DNA of 49,910 nucleotides from Micromonospora sp. CPCC 205371. GTDB taxonomy: Bacteria; Actinomycetota; Actinomycetes; Mycobacteriales; Micromonosporaceae. The position numbers were made by a program, and so were the translations under genes. The notes under the pieces were generated by a model. That model had not been told where the DNA came from and made no database searches. It worked only from the letters and a program-made list of their open reading frames with translations. Below are positions 43,091 to 49,910 of the stretch, piece after piece. The stretch spans positions 1 to 49,910 of the forward strand of contig NZ_JAIBNX010000008.1 of assembly GCF_026130045.1 (NCBI RefSeq), given 5' to 3'. Positions within the stretch are counted from its first letter, which is position 1. Each line of letters begins with the position of its first letter.

Positions 43091-46000
43091 GTGTGGCGGC
43101 TCCGGACCGTGGCGGTATGTGTCTTTCTCACCGCCTTAGCGTTTTTTCAAGCGCCGGGCATGACGGTCATCGACACGAAGGTCGACCTGGCCGTCGCGCC
43201 GATCGCCTGGCTCGAGCGCTCGTTGCACGTGTGGGAGCCTGCGGGCACGTTCGGGCAACTCCAGAACCAGGCGTACGGATACCTCTGGCCGATGGGCCCG
43301 TTCTTCGCGGGTGGCTGGCTGCTCGCGATCCCCGCCTGGGCGATACAGCGGCTGTGGTGGGCGCTGCTGATGTGCGTCGCCTTCACCGGCGCCGTGAAGC
43401 TGGCTGACCGGCTCGGCATCGGCACGCCAGCGAGCCGCCTCATCGCCGGTATCGCGTTCGCCCTCTGCCCGCGAATCGTCACCGAGTTGGGCCCGGTGTC
43501 TGTCGAGGCGTGGCCAACGGCGGTCGCGCCGTGGGTGCTCGTACCACTCGTCGGCATCGCCAAGGGAGCGTCGATCCGCCGGTCGGTGGCCTGGTCCGCG
43601 GTCGCCGTCGCGTGCGCGGGCGGCGTGAACGCGACGGCGGTGCTCGCGGTCGTGCCGCTGGCGGTGCTGTGGCTGGCGACGGTGCGGCCGTTGAAGCGCC
43701 GGGTGGCGGCGCTCGCCGGTTGGTGCCTGGCCGTGGCCTGCGCGACCGCGTGGTGGGTCGTACCGCTCCTCCTGCTCGGTCGGTACAGCCCACCGTTCCT
43801 GGACTACATCGAGACCTCCGAAGTCACCACGCGCACCACCGACCTCGTCACCACCATGCGAGGCGCCTCGCACTGGCTGGCGTACCTCGGCGGGCCACAC
43901 GGTCCAACGTGGACGGCTGGCTGGCGGCTGGGCACCGAGCCGGTGCTCATCGCGGCGACCCTGGTGGTGGCTGGCCTCGGCCTCGCCGGGCTGGCCCGGC
44001 GGGGCATGCCGCACCGCCGGTTCCTCGTTACAGGGCTGCTCGTCGGCGTCGCCCTGGTCGGTTTCGGGCATGTGGCGTCCGCGAGCGGCGGCCTCGCCGA
44101 ACTCCAGCGGGCGTTCCTTGACGGGTCCGGCGCGCCGCTGCGCAACGTGCACAAGTTCGACGTCGTGCTCCGGCTACCGCTGATACTCGGGCTCGCGCAC
44201 CTGCTCGGCGTATTGAGCCGCGCGGCGGCGGGGGCCCCACGGTGGCATCCGCGGGGCCTGCGCGCCGCCGCGGTCACCGGCGCTAGCCTGGTCGCGGTCG
44301 CCGCGGTGGCGGCGCCCGCGCTGGTCGGCGGGCTGCCGGCGAAAGGCAGCTTCAACGAGATACCCGGGTACTGGAAGCAGGCCTCCACCTGGCTCGACGC
44401 CAACCTGGGCAGGGAACGCGTACTGGTCGCGCCCGCCGCCCGCTTCCCCCGGTATCTCTGGGGAAGCCCGAGCGACGAGATCCTCCAGCCGCTGCTCGAC
44501 AGCGCGTGGGCGGTACGCAGCTCGATCCCGCTCGCGCCGCCGACGACCATCCGGTTGCTCGACGCCATCGAGTCCACGATGGCCACCGGCGCCGGATCGA
44601 CGGCGTTGGCGGACGTCCTGGCCCGGTCGGGCGTGCGCTACGTGCTGATCCGGTCCGATCTGGACTACGGCGACAGCGATGCCGCGCGCCCGCTCCTGGT
44701 GCGGCAGGCGCTCGCTCGATCGCCGGGACTGACGCTGGCCGCCGGGTTCGGTCCGGCGGTGGGCGGCGGGCACCTGCCGGGCAACTACTCCGACCGCGGG
44801 CTCGACGTGCCGGTCCGCGCGCTGGAGGTGTTCCGGGTACAGCGGCCGGTCGACCAGGTGGTGGCGTACGACCTGGACTCGGTGACCACCGTCGTCGGCG
44901 GGCCCGAGTCGCTGCTGGAGCTGGGTGAGTCCGGGCTGCTGCCGTCCGCGCCGACGGTGCTCGCCGGTGACCTGCCCGACGGGGTCGAGACCGGTTCGGT
45001 AACCGTGACCGACGGGCTACGCCGGCGCGAGATCGCGTTCGGGCGGGCGCAGGACAACGCGTCCAACACGCTCACCAGCCTCGAACCGTGGCGGCTCGAC
45101 ACGCCCCAGCACGACTACCTGCCGTCCTGGGCCACCACAAAGGACCAGACGACGGTCCGGTACCTCGGGTTCAGCGGGGTCAGCGCCTCCAGCTCGATGT
45201 CGCAGGCGCTGTCGCTGTCCGGCGGTCGGCCCGCCCACCAGCCGTACGCGGCGCTCGACGGTGACTCGACCACCTCATGGCGGTCCGCGCCGGGCACGGT
45301 GTCGGTCGGCCAGTGGCTGGAGGTGGAGCTGACCGCTCCGCGGGTCGTCGACGAGGTCCGGATCGCGTTCGACACGGGCGCGGACTCGATACCGACCCGC
45401 GTCACGGTCGCCGCGGGGCCGGATCGGGTAACCACCGAGGTCACCGGCACCAACGCGGTGGTACGCCTGCCCGGGCGGTTCCTCACCGAGCGGCTGCGCG
45501 TCACCGTCAACGACGTCTTCGGCATGCGCACCGGGTTCGGCGGCGTGGGCATCACCGAGCTGACGATCCCGGATGTGCGTACCGGCCGGACCCTGGTCAC
45601 GCCCGCGGTACCGGATGGCGAAACCGCCGCGTCCATCGTCCTGAGCGCCGCGCCCTCGGTGCCGTCGTGCTACTTCCTCGACAACCGCACCTACTGCTCC
45701 CCCGCCGCCGCTCGCGCCTCCGAGGACAACCGGGTGATCGACCGGACGGTGCGGCTCGGCGCCGCCGACTCGTACCGGCCGGCCGTCTGGGCGGTGCCGA
45801 AGGCGGGACCTGAGCTGTCGGCGCTGCTCGACTCCGAGTACGACATACCGTCCGTGGCGGCCTCGTCCAGCGGGATGCCGGACCCGGCCGCCCGGCCCGG
45901 CGTCGTGGCCGATGGCAACCCGACCACCGTCTGGTACGCGTCCGACGACGACAAGCAGCCGTGGCTCCGGCTGACCTGGCCCAAGGCGCGCGAGGTCACC

Positions 46001-47206
46001 GGCCTCAAGGTGACGCTGCACGAGGAGATCGCCGCGTCGCACCCGTGGGCGGTCACCGTCTTGGGCGACGGTGGCGTGCGCGGAGGCGTGCTCTCTGCCG
46101 ACGGCACCATCGAGTTCGACCGTCCAATGACGACGAATGAGATCACCGTCCTGCTCTCCGACACCACACCGGCCCGGTCGTACGACCCGTACCGCAACAA
46201 GTTCGACCCCCTGCCGGTGGCGGTGGCGGAGCTGACGGCCCTGCCCGACAAGGGAAAGCTGCCGGTCGACGAAGGCGCCGTCGTGCGGCTGCCGTGCGGC
46301 AGCGGCCCGGTGCTCAACATCGCTGGCACGACGTTCGCCACGTCCATCCGCGCCACCCGCAAGCAGCTCCTGGAGCTGCGCGAGGTGTGGGCCACCGTCT
46401 GCAAGTCGAAAGAGGTGGAGCTGCCGGCCGGTGAGTCGCGCGTGGTGGCGGCCGGTACCACGCTGGCAACCCCGACCCGGCTGGCGTTGACCACCGAGGC
46501 CATCGAGGAGTCACCAGCGAGTCACGTCAGCGTCAGTGACTGGGCGGCCAGCGAGCGCCACGTGTCGGTCGAATCCTCGGTGAAGGACCGCGTCCTGGTG
46601 CTGCGCGAGAACGCGAACCCTGGCTGGATCGCGACGGTCGCCGGTAAGACCCTGCGTCCGATCACCATCGACGGCTGGCAGCAGGGCTGGATCCTGCCCG
46701 CTGGCGTCACCGGTGACGTGACGCTCCGCTTTGGACCCGATCGGGCGTACCAGTGGGGCCTGGCGGGTGGCGCGGCGCTGGCGCTGGCGGTGCTCCTGGC
46801 CGCGCTGCTGCCTCGCCGCCGTCCACTGCGGACGGAGCGGGTGACGCAACACCGGTACCGGCGGCCCGTGCTCGTCACCGTCGTTGGCGGCATGGCGCTG
46901 GTGTCGGTGGGTGGGCTCCAGCTCGCCGCCCTTGCCGCCCTCGGTGGCGCCGGTCTGCTGATCTACCGCGCCCTGATGCCGAACCTGTCCCGATACGACC
47001 AGAAGTACCTGCACCGCGGGGCGCAGCTGTTCTGGCGCTGGCTGCCGGTGGCCCTCTTCGCGATCGCGGGTGTCTTGTCGCTGGCGGCGGACGACCCGCA
47101 CTGGTCGGCGGCGCCTCAGGTGGTGGCGTTGGCCGCCGCGAGCGCCTTGTGGCTCTCGTTCGCGGTGCGTACCTTCCGCCGCGGCCACCGCGAGCCCAGC
47201 CACTGA
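43091..47206 (+). CDS. aftD: AftD-like α-(1→3)-arabinofuranosyltransferase (DUF3367, GT-C)
   Basis: About 1371 residues, close to mycobacterial AftD. N-terminal GT-C membrane domain with the acidic first loop GMTVIDTKVDLAVAP; a large extracytoplasmic part follows from ~420, with two discoidin-like carbohydrate-binding regions (near 716, AALDGDSTTSWRS, and near 936, VVADGNPTTVWYAS). C-terminal helices (~1215-1235, ~1260-1290, ~1325-1360) re-enter the membrane. It should add arabinofuranose from decaprenyl-phosphate arabinose to an outer glycan. Start is uncertain: GTG 43091 is the first reasonable start after the divergent GT4 gene, without a clear Shine-Dalgarno. Its last 91 bp overlap the convergent acyltransferase gene. 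Confidence 0.88.
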   Translation: MWRLRTVAVCVFLTALAFFQAPGMTVIDTKVDLAVAPIAWLERSLHVWEPAGTFGQLQNQAYGYLWPMGPFFAGGWLLAIPAWAIQRLWWALLMCVAFTGAVKLADRLGIGTPASRLIAGIAFALCPRIVTELGPVSVEAWPTAVAPWVLVPLVGIAKGASIRRSVAWSAVAVACAGGVNATAVLAVVPLAVLWLATVRPLKRRVAALAGWCLAVACATAWWVVPLLLLGRYSPPFLDYIETSEVTTRTTDLVTTMRGASHWLAYLGGPHGPTWTAGWRLGTEPVLIAATLVVAGLGLAGLARRGMPHRRFLVTGLLVGVALVGFGHVASASGGLAELQRAFLDGSGAPLRNVHKFDVVLRLPLILGLAHLLGVLSRAAAGAPRWHPRGLRAAAVTGASLVAVAAVAAPALVGGLPAKGSFNEIPGYWKQASTWLDANLGRERVLVAPAARFPRYLWGSPSDEILQPLLDSAWAVRSSIPLAPPTTIRLLDAIESTMATGAGSTALADVLARSGVRYVLIRSDLDYGDSDAARPLLVRQALARSPGLTLAAGFGPAVGGGHLPGNYSDRGLDVPVRALEVFRVQRPVDQVVAYDLDSVTTVVGGPESLLELGESGLLPSAPTVLAGDLPDGVETGSVTVTDGLRRREIAFGRAQDNASNTLTSLEPWRLDTPQHDYLPSWATTKDQTTVRYLGFSGVSASSSMSQALSLSGGRPAHQPYAALDGDSTTSWRSAPGTVSVGQWLEVELTAPRVVDEVRIAFDTGADSIPTRVTVAAGPDRVTTEVTGTNAVVRLPGRFLTERLRVTVNDVFGMRTGFGGVGITELTIPDVRTGRTLVTPAVPDGETAASIVLSAAPSVPSCYFLDNRTYCSPAAARASEDNRVIDRTVRLGAADSYRPAVWAVPKAGPELSALLDSEYDIPSVAASSSGMPDPAARPGVVADGNPTTVWYASDDDKQPWLRLTWPKAREVTGLKVTLHEEIAASHPWAVTVLGDGGVRGGVLSADGTIEFDRPMTTNEITVLLSDTTPARSYDPYRNKFDPLPVAVAELTALPDKGKLPVDEGAVVRLPCGSGPVLNIAGTTFATSIRATRKQLLELREVWATVCKSKEVELPAGESRVVAAGTTLATPTRLALTTEAIEESPASHVSVSDWAASERHVSVESSVKDRVLVLRENANPGWIATVAGKTLRPITIDGWQQGWILPAGVTGDVTLRFGPDRAYQWGLAGGAALALAVLLAALLPRRRPLRTERVTQHRYRRPVLVTVVGGMALVSVGGLQLAALAALGGAGLLIYRALMPNLSRYDQKYLHRGAQLFWRWLPVALFAIAGVLSLAADDPHWSAAPQVVALAAASALWLSFAVRTFRRGHREPSH

Positions 47207-48321
47207 ATCGGGCGCTCGACGAGATACCAGCTGATCGCGGCGAGGAGCAGGCCCCCGCCGAGCGTGAGCAGGTACACCGGCAGCAGGTCGCCGGAGAACG
47301 CGTCGCGGCCGCCGAGCCAGTAGATCAGCTCCAGCACGAACGGGTGCCAGAGGAACAGTCCATACGAGACGGTGCCGAGCCAGCGCGCCGGCGGGCTCGA
47401 AAGGAGCGCGCTGCTGCGCGTACGCGGGCCGAAGGCGAGCGGCAGCAGCACCATCACCGCGATGCCCAGGAAAAGGGCCTGCTTCGCGCCGAACTGCCAC
47501 GCGGTCGGCTCGGTGAGGTCGCGCGGTCCGGTGAGCGGGGTGGCCGCCACCGCGAAGAGCCCGACCGCGATTCCCCAGCACGCCAGCGGTGCCCTGCCCA
47601 GCTCTTCGAGGAACCGCCATCGGGCCGGCCCGGTGCCGGTGGCGAGTGCGACGTGGACGGTGGCGAGCGCCATGCCCGCGGCGAACCAGGCCATGTGCGA
47701 CGGCAACCACATGGTGTGCAGGCCCAGGTCGAGCAGGCCGAGCCCCATCGCGGTGAGCCAGCCCCCGGTCACGATGATGCCCAGCCCGCACATCGCGATG
47801 ACCGTCCACACCGGCCGCCACTTGCGACCCACCAACGGGGTGATGGCGATCAGCGGCAGCAGCAGATAGAAGGCCACCTCTGTCGCGAGGCTCCAGGTGT
47901 GGCCGAGCCCGTCACGCAACCGCCCGGACTCGTAGATCTGGGCGAGCGTCGCGTGCCGGAGCCAGTCGGCGTCCGACGCGCTCGCGTTGCCCGGCAGTAC
48001 GACCAGGCTGACGGCGACGGTGAGCCAGTAGGCGGGCAGGATACGCACCGCTCGCCGCCACAGGTACCGCCCGGCGCCGGGCCGGTCACCGCCGGTCGCG
48101 AGTGCGTGGACGTACGGCCGAAACAGGAGAAATCCAGATAGGACGAAGAAGAGGGCCACGCCCACGTCGAGGCGGGCCAGCCAGCCGCCCCACGTAGGAT
48201 CTCCGATGCCCCCGGTCGCGAACCCGACGTGCGTGCCGACCACCGCCGCGGCACCCACCGCGCGCAGGGCGTCGAGCGCGGGCAGGCGGCTCGGGGCGGT
48301 CGTCTGAAGGTCGGGCGACAT
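47116..48321 (-). CDS. Acyltransferase-3 family integral membrane protein
   Basis: About 401 residues with about ten membrane helices. N terminus SRLPALDALRAVGAAAVVGTHVGF places the catalytic His at ~31; FFVLSGFLLFRPYV, HTWSLATEVAFYLLLP and GLFLWHPFVLELIYW are family motifs. It likely acylates a cell-surface sugar, and matches Rv0228 in the cell-wall block. ATG 48321 follows GGGAAG. Its last ~30 codons (LGSRWPRRKVRTANESHKAL) are antisense to the end of aftD, a 91-bp convergent overlap. Divergent from the DUF3068 gene, with a possible -10 TAGTAT (minus, 48379-48374). Confidence 0.87.
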   Translation of the reverse strand: MSPDLQTTAPSRLPALDALRAVGAAAVVGTHVGFATGGIGDPTWGGWLARLDVGVALFFVLSGFLLFRPYVHALATGGDRPGAGRYLWRRAVRILPAYWLTVAVSLVVLPGNASASDADWLRHATLAQIYESGRLRDGLGHTWSLATEVAFYLLLPLIAITPLVGRKWRPVWTVIAMCGLGIIVTGGWLTAMGLGLLDLGLHTMWLPSHMAWFAAGMALATVHVALATGTGPARWRFLEELGRAPLACWGIAVGLFAVAATPLTGPRDLTEPTAWQFGAKQALFLGIAVMVLLPLAFGPRTRSSALLSSPPARWLGTVSYGLFLWHPFVLELIYWLGGRDAFSGDLLPVYLLTLGGGLLLAAISWYLVERPIQWLGSRWPRRKVRTANESHKALAAANATT

Positions 48322-48431
48322 TTGTGACTTCCCAGGGGTCGCGCGGGATGTGACTGGGTAGTAACCTCCCGGCCATACTACGGAGTCGACGCTGTGTGCG
48401 ACAGACGAGAACATACGAGTGGAGTGGACTT

Positions 48432-49562
48432 ATGAAGATCCGCGTCATAGGGGCCGTGATCTTCGGCGCCGGCGTGTTTCTGCTGGTGGCGGCCGCCGCC
48501 TTGGCTTTCGTGATCGCTCCCTCGCTCAAGCAGCTGCCATACGACCTCGACCCGTCGACCTCGATCGCCGAGGCGCCCAACGCGACCTTCCTGGAGATCA
48601 AGCCGGGTCAGGTCGAGGTCAAGCAGGCCACCCTGCGGTCGACCATCGAGATCATCCCGGACCCGATGGAGACCGAGAAGCTGCCCGAGGATCTCAAGGG
48701 CAACGTGGTGGTCTGGGACGCCTACCAAAACGTGATCCGCACCGACGACCAGTACGAGATCAGCAAGTACTCGGCGGAGCTGGCCCTCAACCGGCGCTCC
48801 GGCGCTCCGGCCGACTGGGACGGCCAGTGGCTGGCCGAGGCGGTCGAGGCGGACGACCCGGGCAACGTGACGTTCGTCGGTCAGATCTACAAGTTCCCCT
48901 TCGGCACGGAGAAGCGGACGTACCAGGTGTGGGACCGTGACCTGCGCACGTCGCTCCCCGCCGAGTTCAAGGGCACCGAGACGATCGAGGGTGTCGAGAC
49001 CTACCGCTTCGAGCAGGTCATCGAGGAGCAGCCGGCCAAGAACGTCAGCACAGACAGCATGTCCGTGCTGCTGGGCCGCTTCGCTCCGGAGGCCACCAGC
49101 GGGCAGGTCATGTACAGCAACACCCGCACCCTGTGGGTGGAGCCGACCACCGGCATGTACATCAAGGTGCGCGAGGAGCAGCACAAGGAGCTCGTGCCGG
49201 CGACCGGATCGTCGACCGTCCTGCTGGACGCCGACTTCGAGTACACCCCGGAGACGATCACCAGCGCCGCGGACCGCGCCGGCTCCAACCGGGCACAGCT
49301 AAACCTGATCAGCCTGTGGGCGCCGCTCGGCCTCGCCGTCATCGGCCTGTTCGTGGTGATCTATGCCTTCGTCCTCGGCCGTCGGGGCGCCAGTGGCGGC
49401 GCGCACCGCACCGGCGGCGGCCCCGCCAGCCCCGCACCGGCTCACAACCCCGGCCCGGCCCGCAACGATGGCGGCGTGCTGACCGACGTGCTGCCGGCCC
49501 CGGTCACCCCCGCCCCGGGCGGACCCGCCGGCATTCCCGGCAACCGATCCGACCAGTCCTGA
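48432..49562 (+). CDS. DUF3068 (porin PorA-like) envelope protein
   Basis: About 376 residues. N-terminal membrane helix (~8-30), a large β-rich outer domain (~35-300) with the DUF3068 features VVVWDAYQNVIRTDD, YKFPFGTEKRTYQVWDRDL and RTLWVEPTTGMYIKVREEQ, then a C-terminal helix near 298-320 and a Pro/Gly-rich cytoplasmic tail. Related to Rv0227c; no enzymatic residues are recognised. ATG 48432 has GGAG upstream. Divergent from the acyltransferase and 2 bp before the methyltransferase start, so they form one transcript. Confidence 0.85.
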   Translation: MKIRVIGAVIFGAGVFLLVAAAALAFVIAPSLKQLPYDLDPSTSIAEAPNATFLEIKPGQVEVKQATLRSTIEIIPDPMETEKLPEDLKGNVVVWDAYQNVIRTDDQYEISKYSAELALNRRSGAPADWDGQWLAEAVEADDPGNVTFVGQIYKFPFGTEKRTYQVWDRDLRTSLPAEFKGTETIEGVETYRFEQVIEEQPAKNVSTDSMSVLLGRFAPEATSGQVMYSNTRTLWVEPTTGMYIKVREEQHKELVPATGSSTVLLDADFEYTPETITSAADRAGSNRAQLNLISLWAPLGLAVIGLFVVIYAFVLGRRGASGGAHRTGGGPASPAPAHNPGPARNDGGVLTDVLPAPVTPAPGGPAGIPGNRSDQS

Positions 49563-49564
49563 CC

Positions 49565-49910
49565 GTGGGCGGGCGCGACTGGGTCCAGTGGCACGAGGTC
49601 TACACCGATCCCACCTCGGCCCTGTCCCAGCGCCTCGCCGCGGTACAGCGACAGATCCGCGCCTATCTCGACGAGCGGCCGCCAGGTCCAGTGAGCGCAC
49701 CCAAGCGCGCGAACGACCCGAGCGAAGCGAGGGCCACAGGCTCGGTGCGCGTGCTCAGCATGTGCGCCGGCCAGGGGCGTGACCTCCTCGGCGTCCTGGC
49801 TGGCCACCCCCGCCGGCACGACGTGAGCGGCCGGCTGGTCGAGCTCGACCCCCGGCTGGCGGCGGGCGGCCTGGGGCGGGCCCGCGCCGCCGGCGCGGGG
49901 GGGCCGCACC
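49565..49910 (+). CDS. Class I SAM-dependent methyltransferase, cut by window end
   Basis: The first ~115 residues are visible. Helical start (MGGRDWVQWHEVYTDPTSAL), then motif I VRVLSMCAGQGRDLLGVLAG near 61-80, and LVELDP as motif II. Similar in position to Rv0224c. Residues ~47-57 (KRANDPSEARA) are encoded by a half copy of the dispersed repeat, inserted in frame between the N-terminal helix and motif I. GTG 49565 lies just after the DUF3068 stop without a Shine-Dalgarno, so coupling is likely. The substrate cannot be told. Confidence 0.82.
   Translation, partial: MGGRDWVQWHEVYTDPTSALSQRLAAVQRQIRAYLDERPPGPVSAPKRANDPSEARATGSVRVLSMCAGQGRDLLGVLAGHPRRHDVSGRLVELDPRLAAGGLGRARAAGAGGPH
49703..49735. 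repeat. Dispersed element, half copy D, inverted, inside a CDS
   Basis: On the minus strand this reads GGCCCTCGCTTCGCTCGG then GTCGTTCGCGCGC, matching the first part of the full copy at 12162-12263 (GCCCTCGCTCCGCTCGG...). It lies within the methyltransferase reading frame and keeps it open. Confidence 0.65.

Overview
The window looks like chromosomal DNA of a high-GC actinobacterium, most likely a Micromonosporaceae-type organism (family placement is inference). The evidence is strong G/C third-position bias, frequent GTG starts, type VII secretion genes, a WhiB protein, a Crp regulator, AftD- and DUF3068-type envelope genes, and many apparently leaderless promoters (TAnnnT placed 6-7 nt before the start codon). 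No phage, transposase, CRISPR array or rRNA was found. Coding density is very high, with many 4-bp start/stop overlaps.

Layout. (1) 0-7 kb: a short tandem repeat at the left edge, then a type VII secretion module: eccD (minus), divergent eccC, then mycP. (2) 7-12.1 kb: marP, CoA-type Nudix, TlpA-like lipoprotein thioredoxin and nth, all on minus, followed by a CapA-like protein and CbiZ. (3) 12.4 kb: crp. From memory, marP-nudix-tlpA-nth-crp matches the Mycobacterium tuberculosis order Rv3671c-Rv3676, and the order resumes at 28.9-38.2 kb with MBL hydrolase, RidA, DUF4177, two ArsA-like ATPases, WhiB4-like, PonA2 and a metallophosphoesterase (Rv3677c-Rv3683). (4) 13.1-28.9 kb: an island splitting that order. 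It holds an unusual NRAMP-like transporter with two PRC-barrel proteins, a TetR-controlled acyl-CoA operon (TIGR03084 protein, AtuA-like protein, two-subunit biotin carboxylase, acyl-CoA dehydrogenase), a membrane-anchored CBM2-like protein, a Ser/Thr kinase, and a large class III adenylyl cyclase/ATPase/TPR protein. (5) 38.2-38.6 kb: tRNA-Pro(CGG), terminator and inverted repeats. (6) 38.5-49.9 kb: an envelope glycan block with a Wzx-like flippase, a GT-C-like membrane protein, DUF2613, a GT4 glycosyltransferase, AftD-like arabinofuranosyltransferase, a membrane acyltransferase, DUF3068, and a methyltransferase cut by the window end. It resembles the mycobacterial Rv0224c-Rv0228 and Rv0236c/Rv0236A genes.

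How the parts may work together. MarP, MycP, PonA2, the CapA-like protein, the AftD block and the kinase ectodomain all act at the envelope or its outer face. The cyclase and Crp would make a cAMP circuit. The ArsA pair, WhiB and PonA2 form a conserved actinobacterial stress/cell-wall neighbourhood. The TetR operon is a self-contained acyl-CoA carboxylation/dehydrogenation unit whose substrate cannot be read from sequence.

Most notable non-gene signals: a dispersed ~100-bp element with a covarying hairpin (two full and two half copies), a run of perfect inverted repeats between whiB and ponA2, a 22-codon leaderless ORF coupled to the first ArsA gene, and divergent promoters that share one central TA.
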